A stretch of DNA of 23,264 bases from an uncultured Lachnospiraceae bacterium (GCA_937910785.1 CALDLG010000186.1:1-23264); one strand, 5' to 3'; counted from the stretch's first letter, positions 14,985 to 22,675 are shown. Translations and numbers: made by a program. The notes: generated by a model from the letters alone, not told the origin.

Positions 14985-15014
14985 AAAGAGCTGGTTTTCT
15001 TATACCAGCTCTTT
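14985..15014. terminator. Bidirectional terminator between the GH9-like gene and plsC
   Basis: An 11-bp perfect stem pairs AAAGAGCTGGT (14985-14995) with ACCAGCTCTTT (15004-15014) around an 8-nt loop. It lies between convergent genes. The minus-strand plsC stop codon is inside the loop, so the last plsC codons form one arm. The U tracts are short on both sides. Confidence 0.75.
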
Positions 15015-15734
15015 ATTTCTGAAATAAGTTTCCTTGATGATTTCCTGTACCTTCGCGCCGATTTTTTTCTTTTCCTCCCTTGTCAGTTCGTTCATATAAA
15101 CAGGCTTGCCATATTCGAGAATGACATGCGCCTTTTTGATTTTCGGCAGGTGATCTTCAAAGATTGCGGCGGCATTGTTAATGCTCATCGGAATGATCGG
15201 ACATCCGGATTTCTCTGCGATCTTGAAGCTGCCTTCATGAAAGGGAAGGAAGGTGTCGTTTACCTTGTTTCTGGTGCCTTCGGGAAAAATGCAGATGGAA
15301 ATGCCCGCGTTTATTTTTTCGATTCCTTCCAGAATAGTTTTCATGCCCTGCTTGATATCGTTTCTGTCCAGAAAGAGACAGTGCAGATATTTCATCCAGT
15401 CTTTCAGAAGCGGGTAACGCAGCATTTCTTTCTTGGCGATATAGCCGGTGGGCCTGGGAACCCGGATATAGGTCATGAGGATATCAAAATAGCTGCGGTG
15501 ATTTCCGATGTAGAGAACCGGATGATCTTTGGGGACATTCTCCTCCCCGATGACGGTGATTTTAACGCCGGTAATCCGCAGGCAGCCCCGGAACGCCCAC
15601 TTGACGATGGCCAGTGAGCTGCGGTTTTTCAGGTCCATATTGAACTTGCCGATGAAATATTCGATGATCAGCAGAGGAATGCTGCAGACCAGAAACAGAA
15701 TAACAAAAAGCACAAGCAGAATAAAACGGATCAT
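15000..15734 (-). CDS. plsC: 1-acyl-sn-glycerol-3-phosphate acyltransferase (PlsC family)
   Basis: The 244-residue membrane protein has an N-terminal hydrophobic segment (about 2-29) and a PlsC domain. Block I is GNHRSYFD, with H79 and D84 as the HX4D catalytic pair; block III is FPEGTRN (150-156). The family transfers the second fatty acyl chain onto lysophosphatidic acid at the cytoplasmic face of the membrane. The start at 15734 has AGAAAGG 9 nt upstream. A longer in-frame start at 15806 is rejected because the promoter lies inside that extension. A single-gene transcript is expected, with its own promoter and a terminator shared with the convergent gene. Confidence 0.92.
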   Translation of the reverse strand: MIRFILLVLFVILFLVCSIPLLIIEYFIGKFNMDLKNRSSLAIVKWAFRGCLRITGVKITVIGEENVPKDHPVLYIGNHRSYFDILMTYIRVPRPTGYIAKKEMLRYPLLKDWMKYLHCLFLDRNDIKQGMKTILEGIEKINAGISICIFPEGTRNKVNDTFLPFHEGSFKIAEKSGCPIIPMSINNAAAIFEDHLPKIKKAHVILEYGKPVYMNELTREEKKKIGAKVQEIIKETYFRNKELV

Positions 15735-15777
15735 AGTGTAAAACCTTTCTGTGTTTTCTATTAAAATATCAGAATCT

Positions 15778-15806
15778 ATTATATAAGAATATCCTTTTTT
15801 AATCAA
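15778..15806 (-). promoter_or_regulatory. Housekeeping promoter of plsC
   Basis: Read on the minus strand, TTGATT (15806-15801) and TATAAT (15783-15778) are 17 bp apart. The transcription start is expected near 15771, giving a leader of about 37 nt to the ATG at 15734. Confidence 0.82.
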
Positions 15807-15894
15807 TAGGAATAGACCTTCCTGTTTGCTAATAAATTATTAATAACTCAGTAGTTTTGTCATAGACTGGCATGGAAAGGAAGAAAATATCAGG

Positions 15895-16314
15895 ATGAAT
15901 GAATTGGAAAAAAGACTTTTCAGTGTTCTGGCAGTGTGCCTGCTGTGCTTTAGCGTCATTGCCTGCGGTGTGAAGCAGGACCCGATGGAAAAGGTGAAGG
16001 ATCTGGAGTTTTCCGTAATTGCGGAGGATAAGCTGCCGGAGGAACTGCTTGGCATGATCGAGGAAAAAAAGACATCCCCGTTTAAGATGACCTTTCAGGA
16101 TCAGGGATTTCTTTATATCTGCGTCGGATACGGGGAACAGGAGACGGCCGGTTACAGTATTTCGGTCAATGCGCTGTATGAAACGGGGAATGCGGTTTAT
16201 ATCGATACGAATCTGATCGGGCCGGGGCCGGAGGAAAAAGGAAAGCTGACCCCGACCTGGCCCTACATTGTGGTAAAGACGGAAAACGTGAATAAATCGG
16301 TAGTGTTTGACTGA
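15895..16314 (+). CDS. Small lipoprotein with a PrcB-like C-terminal domain
   Basis: The 139-residue protein begins with a lipoprotein signal peptide ending in SVIAC, lipidated Cys 24. The mature part ends in a PrcB_C-like pattern: MTFQDQGFLYICVGYGEQETAGYSISVNALYE, then IGPGPEEKG, then TWPYIVVKTE. In PrcB, the accessory subunit of a treponemal surface protease complex, this domain has the same G-x-x-x-T-x-G-Y-x-I-x-V core. Many Firmicutes carry stand-alone lipoproteins like this one; their role is unclear. No partner protease is nearby. The ribosome binding site AAAGGAAG lies about 11 nt upstream. pyrC follows after 78 nt with its own promoter candidate. Confidence 0.75.
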   Translation: MNELEKRLFSVLAVCLLCFSVIACGVKQDPMEKVKDLEFSVIAEDKLPEELLGMIEEKKTSPFKMTFQDQGFLYICVGYGEQETAGYSISVNALYETGNAVYIDTNLIGPGPEEKGKLTPTWPYIVVKTENVNKSVVFD

Positions 16315-16336
16315 AATTTGTAATCTGTGATAGACT
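16307..16336 (+). promoter_or_regulatory. Probable pyr operon promoter
   Basis: TTGACT (16307-16312) and TAGACT (16331-16336) are 18 bp apart, and TGA directly before the -10 box makes it an extended -10 element. The -35 box overlaps the stop codon of the preceding lipoprotein gene. The leader to pyrC is only about 50 nt and has no PyrR-type attenuator that I can see. Confidence 0.55.
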
Positions 16337-16392
16337 GATAAGAAGAAACCGGGAGCGGGAATTTTCCGTGCCGGAAAGGAGAAGACCGGAAG

Positions 16393-17682
16393 ATGATTTA
16401 TATTACGAACGGATATGTCATAGACCCGAAAACGCGGTTCGAAGGATACCGGGATATTTTAATCGAAGACGGCAGGATAACGGCGATGGTGCCGCAGGGA
16501 ACATTCCTGCCGGGGCAGCAGGCGGAGCGGGCCGCGCATATCGATGCGGCCGGGAAGATCGTTGCGCCGGGACTTGTAGACGTCCATGTACATTTCAGAG
16601 ACCCCGGATTTACCTATAAGGAGGACATTAAAAGCGGAGCGGCCGCGGCAGCAAAGGGGGGTTTTACTTCCGTTGTGCTGATGGCGAATACGAAGCCGCC
16701 TGTGGATTGTGAGGAAACGCTGTCTTATGTGCTTGAAAAGGGCCGGGAAACCGGAATTCATATCTATTCCTGTGCCAACGTGACCACAGGCATGAAGGGA
16801 CAGGAGCCGGTGGATATGGAGGGCTTGAGCCAGGCGGGAGCCGCTGGTTTTACGGACGACGGCGTCCCGATTCTGGAGGAAGCGGTACTGCGGGAAGCGC
16901 TTCGCCGGGCGGCAAAGCTGCAAAAGCCTGTCAGCCTGCATGAAGAGGACCCGTCCTGTATTACGAATAATGGCATTCATGCAGGAAAGGCGGCGGAATA
17001 TTACGGAATCGGAGGTTCTCCCAGAGAGGCGGAGATCAGGATGGTGGAACGGGATATCCGGATAGCGCTGGAGGAAGGCGTGGACCTGTCGATTCAGCAT
17101 ATCAGTACGAAGGAAGCGGTAGAGCTTGTCCGACAGGCGAAAAAGAAGAGCGGACACATATGGGCGGAAGCGACGCCCCATCATTTTACGCTGACCCAGG
17201 AAGCTGCGATCGTGCATGGAACGCTTGCCAAAATGAATCCGCCGCTTCGGGAAGAAGAAGATCGGATGGCGGTGATCAGAGGACTGCAGGACGGCTCGAT
17301 CGATATGATCGCCACCGATCATGCGCCTCATAGCGCGGAAGAAAAGGCAAGGCCCATTACCGAGGCGCCGAGTGGAATTATCGGGCTGGAAACGGCGCTT
17401 TCTCTCGGCATCAGAGAGCTGGTCAATCCGGGTTATTTAACCATGATGGAGTTGATTGATAAAATGAGTCATATGCCCGCGAAGCTTTATCATATGGAGG
17501 CGGGATTTCTGGCGGAGGGCGGTCCTGCAGACCTGATCATTCTGGAGAAAGACGCCGTCTGGCAGGTGGAGGGGGACGGCTTCGCATCGAAAGCATCCAA
17601 TTCCCCTTTTATCGGGGAAAAAATGCCTGGCGTCATCACCGATACGATATGCGGCGGAAGAGTAGTGTACCACAGAGGATAA
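16393..17682 (+). CDS. pyrC: Dihydroorotase
   Basis: The 429-residue protein is a class I dihydroorotase, which closes N-carbamoyl-aspartate to dihydroorotate in de novo pyrimidine synthesis. Metal-site signatures are DVHVHFRDPG (two His plus the substrate Arg), FTDDG (bridging Asp region), SLHEED, IQHIST and the C-terminal ATDHAPH with its catalytic Asp. MANTKPPVD and APSGIIGLETAL are family blocks. Length and start are normal; AAAGGAG lies 10 nt before the ATG. The last codons (VVYHRG and stop) lie in the first unit of a 34-bp tandem repeat. It is the first gene of pyrC-pyrK-pyrD. Confidence 0.96.
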   Translation: MIYITNGYVIDPKTRFEGYRDILIEDGRITAMVPQGTFLPGQQAERAAHIDAAGKIVAPGLVDVHVHFRDPGFTYKEDIKSGAAAAAKGGFTSVVLMANTKPPVDCEETLSYVLEKGRETGIHIYSCANVTTGMKGQEPVDMEGLSQAGAAGFTDDGVPILEEAVLREALRRAAKLQKPVSLHEEDPSCITNNGIHAGKAAEYYGIGGSPREAEIRMVERDIRIALEEGVDLSIQHISTKEAVELVRQAKKKSGHIWAEATPHHFTLTQEAAIVHGTLAKMNPPLREEEDRMAVIRGLQDGSIDMIATDHAPHSAEEKARPITEAPSGIIGLETALSLGIRELVNPGYLTMMELIDKMSHMPAKLYHMEAGFLAEGGPADLIILEKDAVWQVEGDGFASKASNSPFIGEKMPGVITDTICGGRVVYHRG

Positions 17683-17800
17683 GAAGAGTGGAAAGGCAGC
17701 ATACCACAGAGGGTAAGAAGAGTGGAAAGGCAGCGTACCACAGAGGGTAAGAAGAGTGGAAAGGCAGCATACCACAAATGGTAAAAAGAAAGGAGCGTCA
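17667..17800 (+). repeat. 34-bp tandem repeat at the pyrC/pyrK junction
   Basis: Three nearly identical 34-bp units lie at 17667-17700, 17701-17734 and 17735-17768, with differences only at a couple of A/G positions. A diverged partial fourth unit runs from 17769 to about 17800. Each unit carries TACCACAGAGG, a TAA stop codon, and GTGGAAAGG, which resembles a ribosome binding site. The first contains the real pyrC stop codon and the last supplies AAAGGAG for pyrK. GTGG and CCAC at successive unit boundaries could form weak hairpins. The period is not a multiple of three and every unit has a stop codon, so it does not extend pyrC. Confidence 0.92.
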
Positions 17801-17808
17801 TAATAGAA

Positions 17809-18585
17809 ATGGCACAGAAGAAGAAAACAACGGCCAGGGTCATATCGCAGAAGGAAATTGCGGAGCAGATTTATGATCTGTGGCTGGAAACGGATCTGGC
17901 GCAGGAGGCGCATCCCGGTCAGTTCGTGGCGGTTTATCCCCAAAGCGCGGATACGCTGCTGCCGAGACCGATCAGTATATGTGAAGCGGATAAAGAGCAT
18001 AACAGGTTGCGTCTTGTGTACCGCATTGCCGGAAAGGGAACGAAAGAATTTTCTTCCTGGCAGGCGGGCGATACGGCCGCGGTACTGGGGGTACTGGGAA
18101 ACGGTTTCCCGATCGAAAGGGCGGAAGGCAAAAAGGTCTTTCTGATGGGCGGCGGAATCGGCATTCCCCCGATGCTGCAGCTTGCGAAGGAGCTGAAGGC
18201 CGGGAAACAGATTATTCTCGGTTATCGGAACAGCGAACTTTTTCTGGCAGATGAGCTGCGGGAAAACGGAACCGTATATATCGCGACGGAGGACGGAAGT
18301 GATGGATGCCGGGGCAATGTGATGGATGCCATCCGTGAAAACGATCTGAAAGCGGATATCATTATGGCCTGCGGACCGATGCCAATGCTTCGGGCAGTCA
18401 AAAAGTATGCCGCGGAAAACGAAATGGAAGCCTATCTGTCACTGGAAGAACGGATGGCCTGCGGGGTGGGCGCATGCCTTGGCTGTGTCTGTAAGACAAC
18501 GGAAGTGGACCGTCATTCCCATGTGCACAATGCGCGCATTTGTACGGACGGGCCGGTATTTGAAGCAAAAGAGGTGGATATCTGA
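17809..18585 (+). CDS. pyrK: Dihydroorotate dehydrogenase B, electron-transfer subunit
   Basis: The 258-residue protein is PyrK, the FAD and [2Fe-2S] subunit that passes electrons from dihydroorotate, via PyrD, to NAD+. Visible: the FAD-binding RPIS (53-56), GKGTKEFSSW, the nucleotide-binding GGGIGIPPM (114-122), and the cluster cysteines C218, C223, C226 and C245 in ACGVGACLGC and ARICTDGPVF. The length is normal. Its ATG follows GAAAGGAGCG in the degenerate last repeat unit. The stop codon TGA overlaps the pyrD ATG by one base, indicating translational coupling of two subunits of one complex. Confidence 0.96.
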   Translation: MAQKKKTTARVISQKEIAEQIYDLWLETDLAQEAHPGQFVAVYPQSADTLLPRPISICEADKEHNRLRLVYRIAGKGTKEFSSWQAGDTAAVLGVLGNGFPIERAEGKKVFLMGGGIGIPPMLQLAKELKAGKQIILGYRNSELFLADELRENGTVYIATEDGSDGCRGNVMDAIRENDLKADIIMACGPMPMLRAVKKYAAENEMEAYLSLEERMACGVGACLGCVCKTTEVDRHSHVHNARICTDGPVFEAKEVDI

Positions 18586-19487
18586 TGAATACGAAGGTTA
18601 CAATCGCGGGAGTAACATTTAAGAATCCGGTCATGACGGCATCGGGCACGTTCGGCTCCGGTATGGAATACGGAGAATTTGTGGATTTGAACAGGCTGGG
18701 GGCAGTCGTGACAAAGGGAGTGGCCAATGTGCCCTGGCCGGGAAACCCGACGCCGCGGGTGGCGGAGGTTTACGGAGGGATGTTAAATGCCATCGGATTG
18801 CAGAATCCGGGGGTCGATGTTCTGATCGAGAGGGATCTCCCTTTCCTGAAACAATATGATACGAAGATTATTGTCAACGTCTGTGGAAAGACGGTGGAAG
18901 ATTATCTGGAGACGGTGGAGCGTCTCGGAGATGAACCGGTCGATATGCTGGAGATCAATGTCTCCTGCCCGAACGTAAAGGAAGGTGCGATCGCCTTTGG
19001 CCAGAAGGCGGATGCTCTGTACGACATTACTTCCGCGGTAAAAAAGAAGGCGAAGCAGCCGGTTATTATGAAACTGAGCCCTAATGTGACGGATATCGCG
19101 GAGATGGCGAAAGCCGCGGAAGCCGCGGGTGCGGATGCGCTGTCCATGATCAATACGATTACGGGAATGAAGATCGATATTTACCGCAGGAAGTTTGTGC
19201 TTGCCAATAAGACGGGCGGGCTTTCCGGTCCGGCGGTAAAGCCGGTGGCCGTTCGTATGGTGTATCAGGCGGCACAGGCCGTAAAGATTCCGATCATCGG
19301 TATGGGAGGCATCGCGACGGCGGAAGATGCCGTGGAATTTCTGCTGGCGGGCGCGACGGCAGTGGCGGTGGGCGCCATGAATTTTGTGAATCCTTATGCG
19401 ACGATAGAAGTCGCAGAAGGAATCGAGGATTATATGAAACGGACCGGCGTGGAAGATGTGAGGGAGCTGATCGGAGCGGTCAGATAG
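18585..19487 (+). CDS. pyrD: Dihydroorotate dehydrogenase B, catalytic subunit
   Basis: The 300-residue protein is a class 1B dihydroorotate dehydrogenase, an FMN enzyme that oxidises dihydroorotate to orotate. Evidence: NPVMTASGTFGSG near the N terminus, GLQNPGV (71-77), the active-site EINVSCPNVKEG with catalytic Cys 128, MKLSPNVTDI, NTITGMKIDI, GGLSGPAVKPVAVRMV and the C-terminal IIGMGGI phosphate-binding loop. The neighbouring pyrK and the 1-nt overlap confirm the 1B type rather than the fumarate-dependent 1A type. No pyrF or pyrE is in the window; the locus ends here. Confidence 0.97.
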   Translation: MNTKVTIAGVTFKNPVMTASGTFGSGMEYGEFVDLNRLGAVVTKGVANVPWPGNPTPRVAEVYGGMLNAIGLQNPGVDVLIERDLPFLKQYDTKIIVNVCGKTVEDYLETVERLGDEPVDMLEINVSCPNVKEGAIAFGQKADALYDITSAVKKKAKQPVIMKLSPNVTDIAEMAKAAEAAGADALSMINTITGMKIDIYRRKFVLANKTGGLSGPAVKPVAVRMVYQAAQAVKIPIIGMGGIATAEDAVEFLLAGATAVAVGAMNFVNPYATIEVAEGIEDYMKRTGVEDVRELIGAVR

Positions 19488-19511
19488 CGTCCGGGATGAC
19501 GGTGATAACAG

Positions 19512-19540
19512 TCATATTATACCTTCATGCGGCATACAAT
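19512..19540 (+). promoter_or_regulatory. Strong predicted sigma-E promoter of the sipL-like gene
   Basis: TCATATT (19512-19518), a 14-bp spacer and CATACAAT (19533-19540) match the sigma-E consensus in both boxes and in spacing. The expected transcription start is near 19547, with a leader of about 23 nt. ATGAC (19496-19500) and GTCAT (19511-19515) form a small inverted repeat overlapping the -35 box. Confidence 0.88.
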
Positions 19541-19569
19541 ACAGTAAGTATACGCATGGAGGTATTTTT

Positions 19570-21126
19570 GTGGAGTTAGTGAAAAAGAAGATACATATGG
19601 ACCGCGTCGCCAGCAAGGCCGGAACCCAGATGGTGTTGGAAGAGGATGTAAATATATCGGATAACAGACCGGATGCCAGTCATCTGATTGCTGTCAAAGG
19701 GGATGTCATCATGGATGAGATCCGCGTGGGGGATGACCGTGTCAGCTTAAAAGGCAGACTGCAGGTGCAGATGCTGTATCTGACGGAAGAGGAGGGTATG
19801 TGTGCCAGCATGCAGGCGGAGCTTCCGCTGGAAGAGAAAATCAATATGGAGGGAGTTCATAACGGTGATACGGTGCTTCCTTCCTGGGTGATCGAGGATT
19901 TGACGGTGGGCCTGATCAATTCCAGAAAAATGAGCGTACAGGCGATGATTTCCTTTGAGCTGGAGCTGGAAGAGAGGCTGGAGCAGGAGGCGGCGGTGGA
20001 TCTTTATCACGAAGAGCCCGTCGAGTACCGTAAGCAGGTCTATCCTGTGTTACAGATGGCTGTCAACAAGAAAGACATTTTCCGCGTCAGGGAGGAAATG
20101 GAGCTGCCGGCTAATCTGCCCAATGCGTTTCAGATAATCTGGCACAGCATTTCGCTGCACAATATCGAATTTCGGGCGCTGGATGAGAAAATCGCGTTGC
20201 AGGGAGAGATGAAGGCCTTTTTCCTGTATGAAGGAGAAGGAGACAATGATAAAACGCTTTGGTATGAGAATACGGTGCCCTTCAGCGGCATGATAGAGTG
20301 TCATGGATGCCGGGAAAACATGATACCGGATATCCGCTATGTGACATCTCAGTGCAATGTGGAGATCAAGCCGGATTTCGACGGGGAAGAGAGGGTCTTC
20401 TGCGTGGAAAATGTACTCGATCTGGAGATACGGCTTTATGAAGAGGAAAATCTGGAAGTGCTGTCGGATATTTACGGAGTGTCGAAGGAAATCGGAGCCG
20501 TAACCACCGAAGTATCGTTAAAGGGGCTGTTACAGCGAACCGGCGGAAAATGCAAGGTAGCGGAACACGCCCGGATTCAGAATACGGAAATGCACATTTA
20601 TCAGCTTGTGCATAACGAGGGTGAAATCCAGATAGAGGAACAGAGTATCGTGGAGAACGGCATTGCCGTAAGAGGCACGCTTCATGTGATGACGATTTAT
20701 TTAAGCGCCAACGGACAGAATACGCTTTATGCGACGAAAAGTTCGCTGTCTTTTCAGCATTTCATCGACGTACCGGATATCGATGAGTCCTGTGTATGCC
20801 ATATTCACTGGAATCTGGAACAGCTTCTCGTTACCATGTCAGACAGCGACGAACTGGATATAAAGGCGGCGCTGAATTTCGAAGCTCTCGTCTTTACCGC
20901 CGGAAAAGCCAGTCTGATTACGGATATCAGAGTGGAAGATCTGGATATGAATAAGATCAGCGAGCTTCCCGGCATCGTGATTTACATTGCGGGTGCGGGC
21001 GATACCCTCTGGGACATCGGTAAGAAGTATTATGTGCCGATTTCACAGCTAAAGGAGGTTAATGAACTTGCTTCGGAGGAGATCAGGGCCGGGGATAAGA
21101 TTTTAGTTGTAAAAGGGGTTTCCTGA
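19570..21126 (+). CDS. sipL: SipL-like spore coat morphogenetic protein (SPOCS/DUF3794 plus LysM)
   Basis: The 518-residue protein begins at GTG, fixed by GGAGGT (19558-19563) 6 nt upstream. It consists of DUF3794/SPOCS-type beta modules (N-terminal about 25-155, further copies in the middle and near 330-455; each shows the pattern 'v-x-G-x-l-x-v-x-i-l-Y-l') and a C-terminal LysM domain: VIYIAGAGDTLWDIGKKYYV through AGDKILVVKG (about 470-515). The architecture and length match SipL of Clostridioides difficile, which is made under sigma-E control in the mother cell and uses its LysM domain to bind the SpoIVA ATPase at the forespore surface. The sigma-E promoter supports this. The exact number of SPOCS repeats cannot be settled by eye. 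Confidence 0.88.
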   Translation: MELVKKKIHMDRVASKAGTQMVLEEDVNISDNRPDASHLIAVKGDVIMDEIRVGDDRVSLKGRLQVQMLYLTEEEGMCASMQAELPLEEKINMEGVHNGDTVLPSWVIEDLTVGLINSRKMSVQAMISFELELEERLEQEAAVDLYHEEPVEYRKQVYPVLQMAVNKKDIFRVREEMELPANLPNAFQIIWHSISLHNIEFRALDEKIALQGEMKAFFLYEGEGDNDKTLWYENTVPFSGMIECHGCRENMIPDIRYVTSQCNVEIKPDFDGEERVFCVENVLDLEIRLYEEENLEVLSDIYGVSKEIGAVTTEVSLKGLLQRTGGKCKVAEHARIQNTEMHIYQLVHNEGEIQIEEQSIVENGIAVRGTLHVMTIYLSANGQNTLYATKSSLSFQHFIDVPDIDESCVCHIHWNLEQLLVTMSDSDELDIKAALNFEALVFTAGKASLITDIRVEDLDMNKISELPGIVIYIAGAGDTLWDIGKKYYVPISQLKEVNELASEEIRAGDKILVVKGVS

Positions 21127-21155
21127 TGCTTTTATCTGTTTAAAAGAAGCTTTAG

Positions 21156-21197
21156 AGTGCAGGCTGACCGGCATTGGCCGATCGGCTTGCGCTTTTT
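21156..21197 (+). terminator. Rho-independent terminator after the sipL-like gene
   Basis: A 16-position stem pairs 21156-21171 with 21178-21193 (one mismatch, a few G-U pairs) around a CATTGG loop, followed by T-rich sequence. It isolates the sigma-E unit from the bactofilin operon. Confidence 0.9.
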
Positions 21198-21200
21198 CCT

Positions 21201-21229
21201 TTTACATTTGTGGAAACATATGATATGAT
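21201..21229 (+). promoter_or_regulatory. Housekeeping promoter of the LytM-like/bactofilin operon
   Basis: TTTACA (21201-21206) and TATGAT (21224-21229) are 17 bp apart, immediately after the terminator. Transcription should start near 21236, which supports ATG 21270 as the start of the next gene. Confidence 0.78.
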
Positions 21230-21269
21230 AGTACATGGGTTTTATTCAGTCTATGAAAGGGGAAAAAAT

Positions 21270-22043
21270 ATGAAACGCAAAGGACACAACCATAAGGAAT
21301 CCTTTTCCATCTTGTTTATTTCCCATGCGGGGCAGAAAAACAGACAGATCAATATTTCAAAGTCTGCATCCCGCGTTATTCTCTTTTTGCTAATTTTCTT
21401 ATTACTTATTCTCTTCGGCAGCGCCGGCTTTCTGGGATGGATCATCTACCAGGGAGGAGTGCCGGGAAGCGGGCAGAATAATCTGCGTGCCGAAATAAAC
21501 TTGCAGACACAGACAATTCAGCAGTTAGAGGCGGAAAAGGAAAACCTGAATAACGAAATGCAGGCGCTTGCACAGGAAAACGAAGAACTGCGCCGGCAGG
21601 CGGAAACAGCAATGGCATCGGTCAATAAGGAAGAAAAGGAGGAAACGGATTCGGAGCCTGAAGAGGCATTGGACGATGGAATTCCAAAACGCTATCCTTC
21701 TTCCTCTACGAGCAGCCTGCTGTCAAATTATTCGGAGGAATCACCGTATTTATCAATCAGTACACATGAAGAAGGGAATATTGTTGCCACAGGCAGCGGC
21801 ACGGTAGTGGCCGTTTCCTCTGATGATACCTACCCGGTTATCGTCGAGGTGGAGCATGAGAAAGGCTATAAGACACGTTATCTGTGCCGGCAGGATGCGG
21901 AGGTAAAAGCGACGGAAGGAGCACAGGTCGAGGCAGGAGACACTTTATTTACGATTATAACGGACGAAACACAGCTGGATTATCAGATTCTCTTTGAGGG
22001 AGAGGCGATCGATCCGCTTACGGTTATAGAAGCGAAAGGATAA
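21270..22043 (+). CDS. Bitopic membrane protein with coiled coil and degenerate LytM (M23-like) domain
   Basis: The 257-residue protein has a basic cytoplasmic N terminus, one transmembrane helix (about 36-60), a coiled coil (about 72-115, Leu/Glu/Gln heptads), a Ser/Glu linker and a C-terminal LytM-like beta domain (about 168-255). The domain keeps the fold pattern (GSGTVVAV, EGAQVEAGDTLFTI, AIDP) but lacks zinc ligands: the Y-x-H-L site reads YLCR and H-L-H-F reads QLDY. It should be non-catalytic. The start ATG 21270 has AAAGGGG 7 nt upstream. A bactofilin gene follows after 16 nt; M23 proteins next to bactofilins are a recurring pair in cell-shape systems. I infer a scaffold role linking bactofilin to the wall. 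Confidence 0.8.
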   Translation: MKRKGHNHKESFSILFISHAGQKNRQINISKSASRVILFLLIFLLLILFGSAGFLGWIIYQGGVPGSGQNNLRAEINLQTQTIQQLEAEKENLNNEMQALAQENEELRRQAETAMASVNKEEKEETDSEPEEALDDGIPKRYPSSSTSSLLSNYSEESPYLSISTHEEGNIVATGSGTVVAVSSDDTYPVIVEVEHEKGYKTRYLCRQDAEVKATEGAQVEAGDTLFTIITDETQLDYQILFEGEAIDPLTVIEAKG

Positions 22044-22059
22044 AAGGAGGAGCAGAATC

Positions 22060-22536
22060 ATGATAAATAAGAACAAAAACAAAAATAACGCAATGGAACT
22101 GAAGGCAAAAATCGGTACGGTGATCGGACCCGGCGCCGTATTTGACGGACATTTCGATACGCCGGAGTCTGTCAGGGTGGACGGAACGATCAACGGGAAC
22201 TGTACTTGTAAGGAACTGCTCATCGTCGGCGTGGATGGAAAGATCAAAGGGGATATCAAATCGCAGAATGTTATCATTTCCGGTAAAGTGGAAGGTGATA
22301 TTATTGCGGATGGAAAGCTGGAACTGCTTTCTACGGGCAAACTGGTCGGCAATATTACCGCAAGATCTCTTGTTGTGGATGAGGATGCCTGCTTCGACGG
22401 CAGATGTACGATGACGAATGGGGCGGAAAACATTTCCGCATCCATGTTCGATAAAGATAAGAGCAAGGATAAAGAGAAGGAAAAGACCGGTCAGAACGGC
22501 AATATGGCAGAAATGGATAACAAAAAGAGGTATTAA
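22060..22536 (+). CDS. Bactofilin
   Basis: The 158-residue protein is a bactofilin: a short disordered Lys/Asn-rich N terminus, then a right-handed beta-helix core (about 16-125) with repeating strands such as VRVDGTINGNCTCKELLIVG, KIKGDIKSQNVIISGKVEGDI and GKLVGNITARSLVVDEDACFDG, then a charged Lys/Asp tail. Bactofilins polymerise without nucleotide into filaments that position cell-wall or envelope proteins. The ribosome binding site AAAAGGAGGAG is strong. It is cotranscribed with the LytM-like membrane protein, its likely partner. The length is typical. Confidence 0.93.
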   Translation: MINKNKNKNNAMELKAKIGTVIGPGAVFDGHFDTPESVRVDGTINGNCTCKELLIVGVDGKIKGDIKSQNVIISGKVEGDIIADGKLELLSTGKLVGNITARSLVVDEDACFDGRCTMTNGAENISASMFDKDKSKDKEKEKTGQNGNMAEMDNKKRY

Positions 22537-22566
22537 AAACGCTTTTATCAAACTTCCTACATAAAG

Positions 22567-22612
22567 ACAGAGCCGCGCATCTGCGAAAGCAGTCACCAGG
22601 CGGCTCTGTTTT
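22567..22612. terminator. Branched terminator after the bactofilin gene, shared with the GH31 gene
   Basis: ACAGAGCCGC (22567-22576) pairs with GCGGCTCTGT (22600-22609). An inner CTGC-GAAA-GCAG hairpin (22581-22592) sits in the loop. A T-rich run follows on the plus strand. It lies between convergent genes, so it may also stop the minus-strand GH31 transcript. Confidence 0.85.
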
Positions 22613-22675
22613 ATTATTTATGAAATTAAGAAACCATTTTGCAATTCGAATTTTGATGCTGTCCGACCGGACGTT

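Noticed and set aside
16315..16392. PyrR-type attenuator before pyrC
   Set aside because: The leader is short and has no terminator/antiterminator pair or recognisable PyrR-binding loop.
17667..17800. CRISPR array
   Set aside because: The units are contiguous with no unique spacers, only three to four copies exist, and no cas gene is present.
22642..22672. Separate minus-strand terminator after the GH31 gene (GTCCG-AC-CGGAC hairpin)
   Set aside because: The stem is only five base pairs with a two-base loop and no T run on the minus strand. The hairpin at 22567-22609 is a better candidate.
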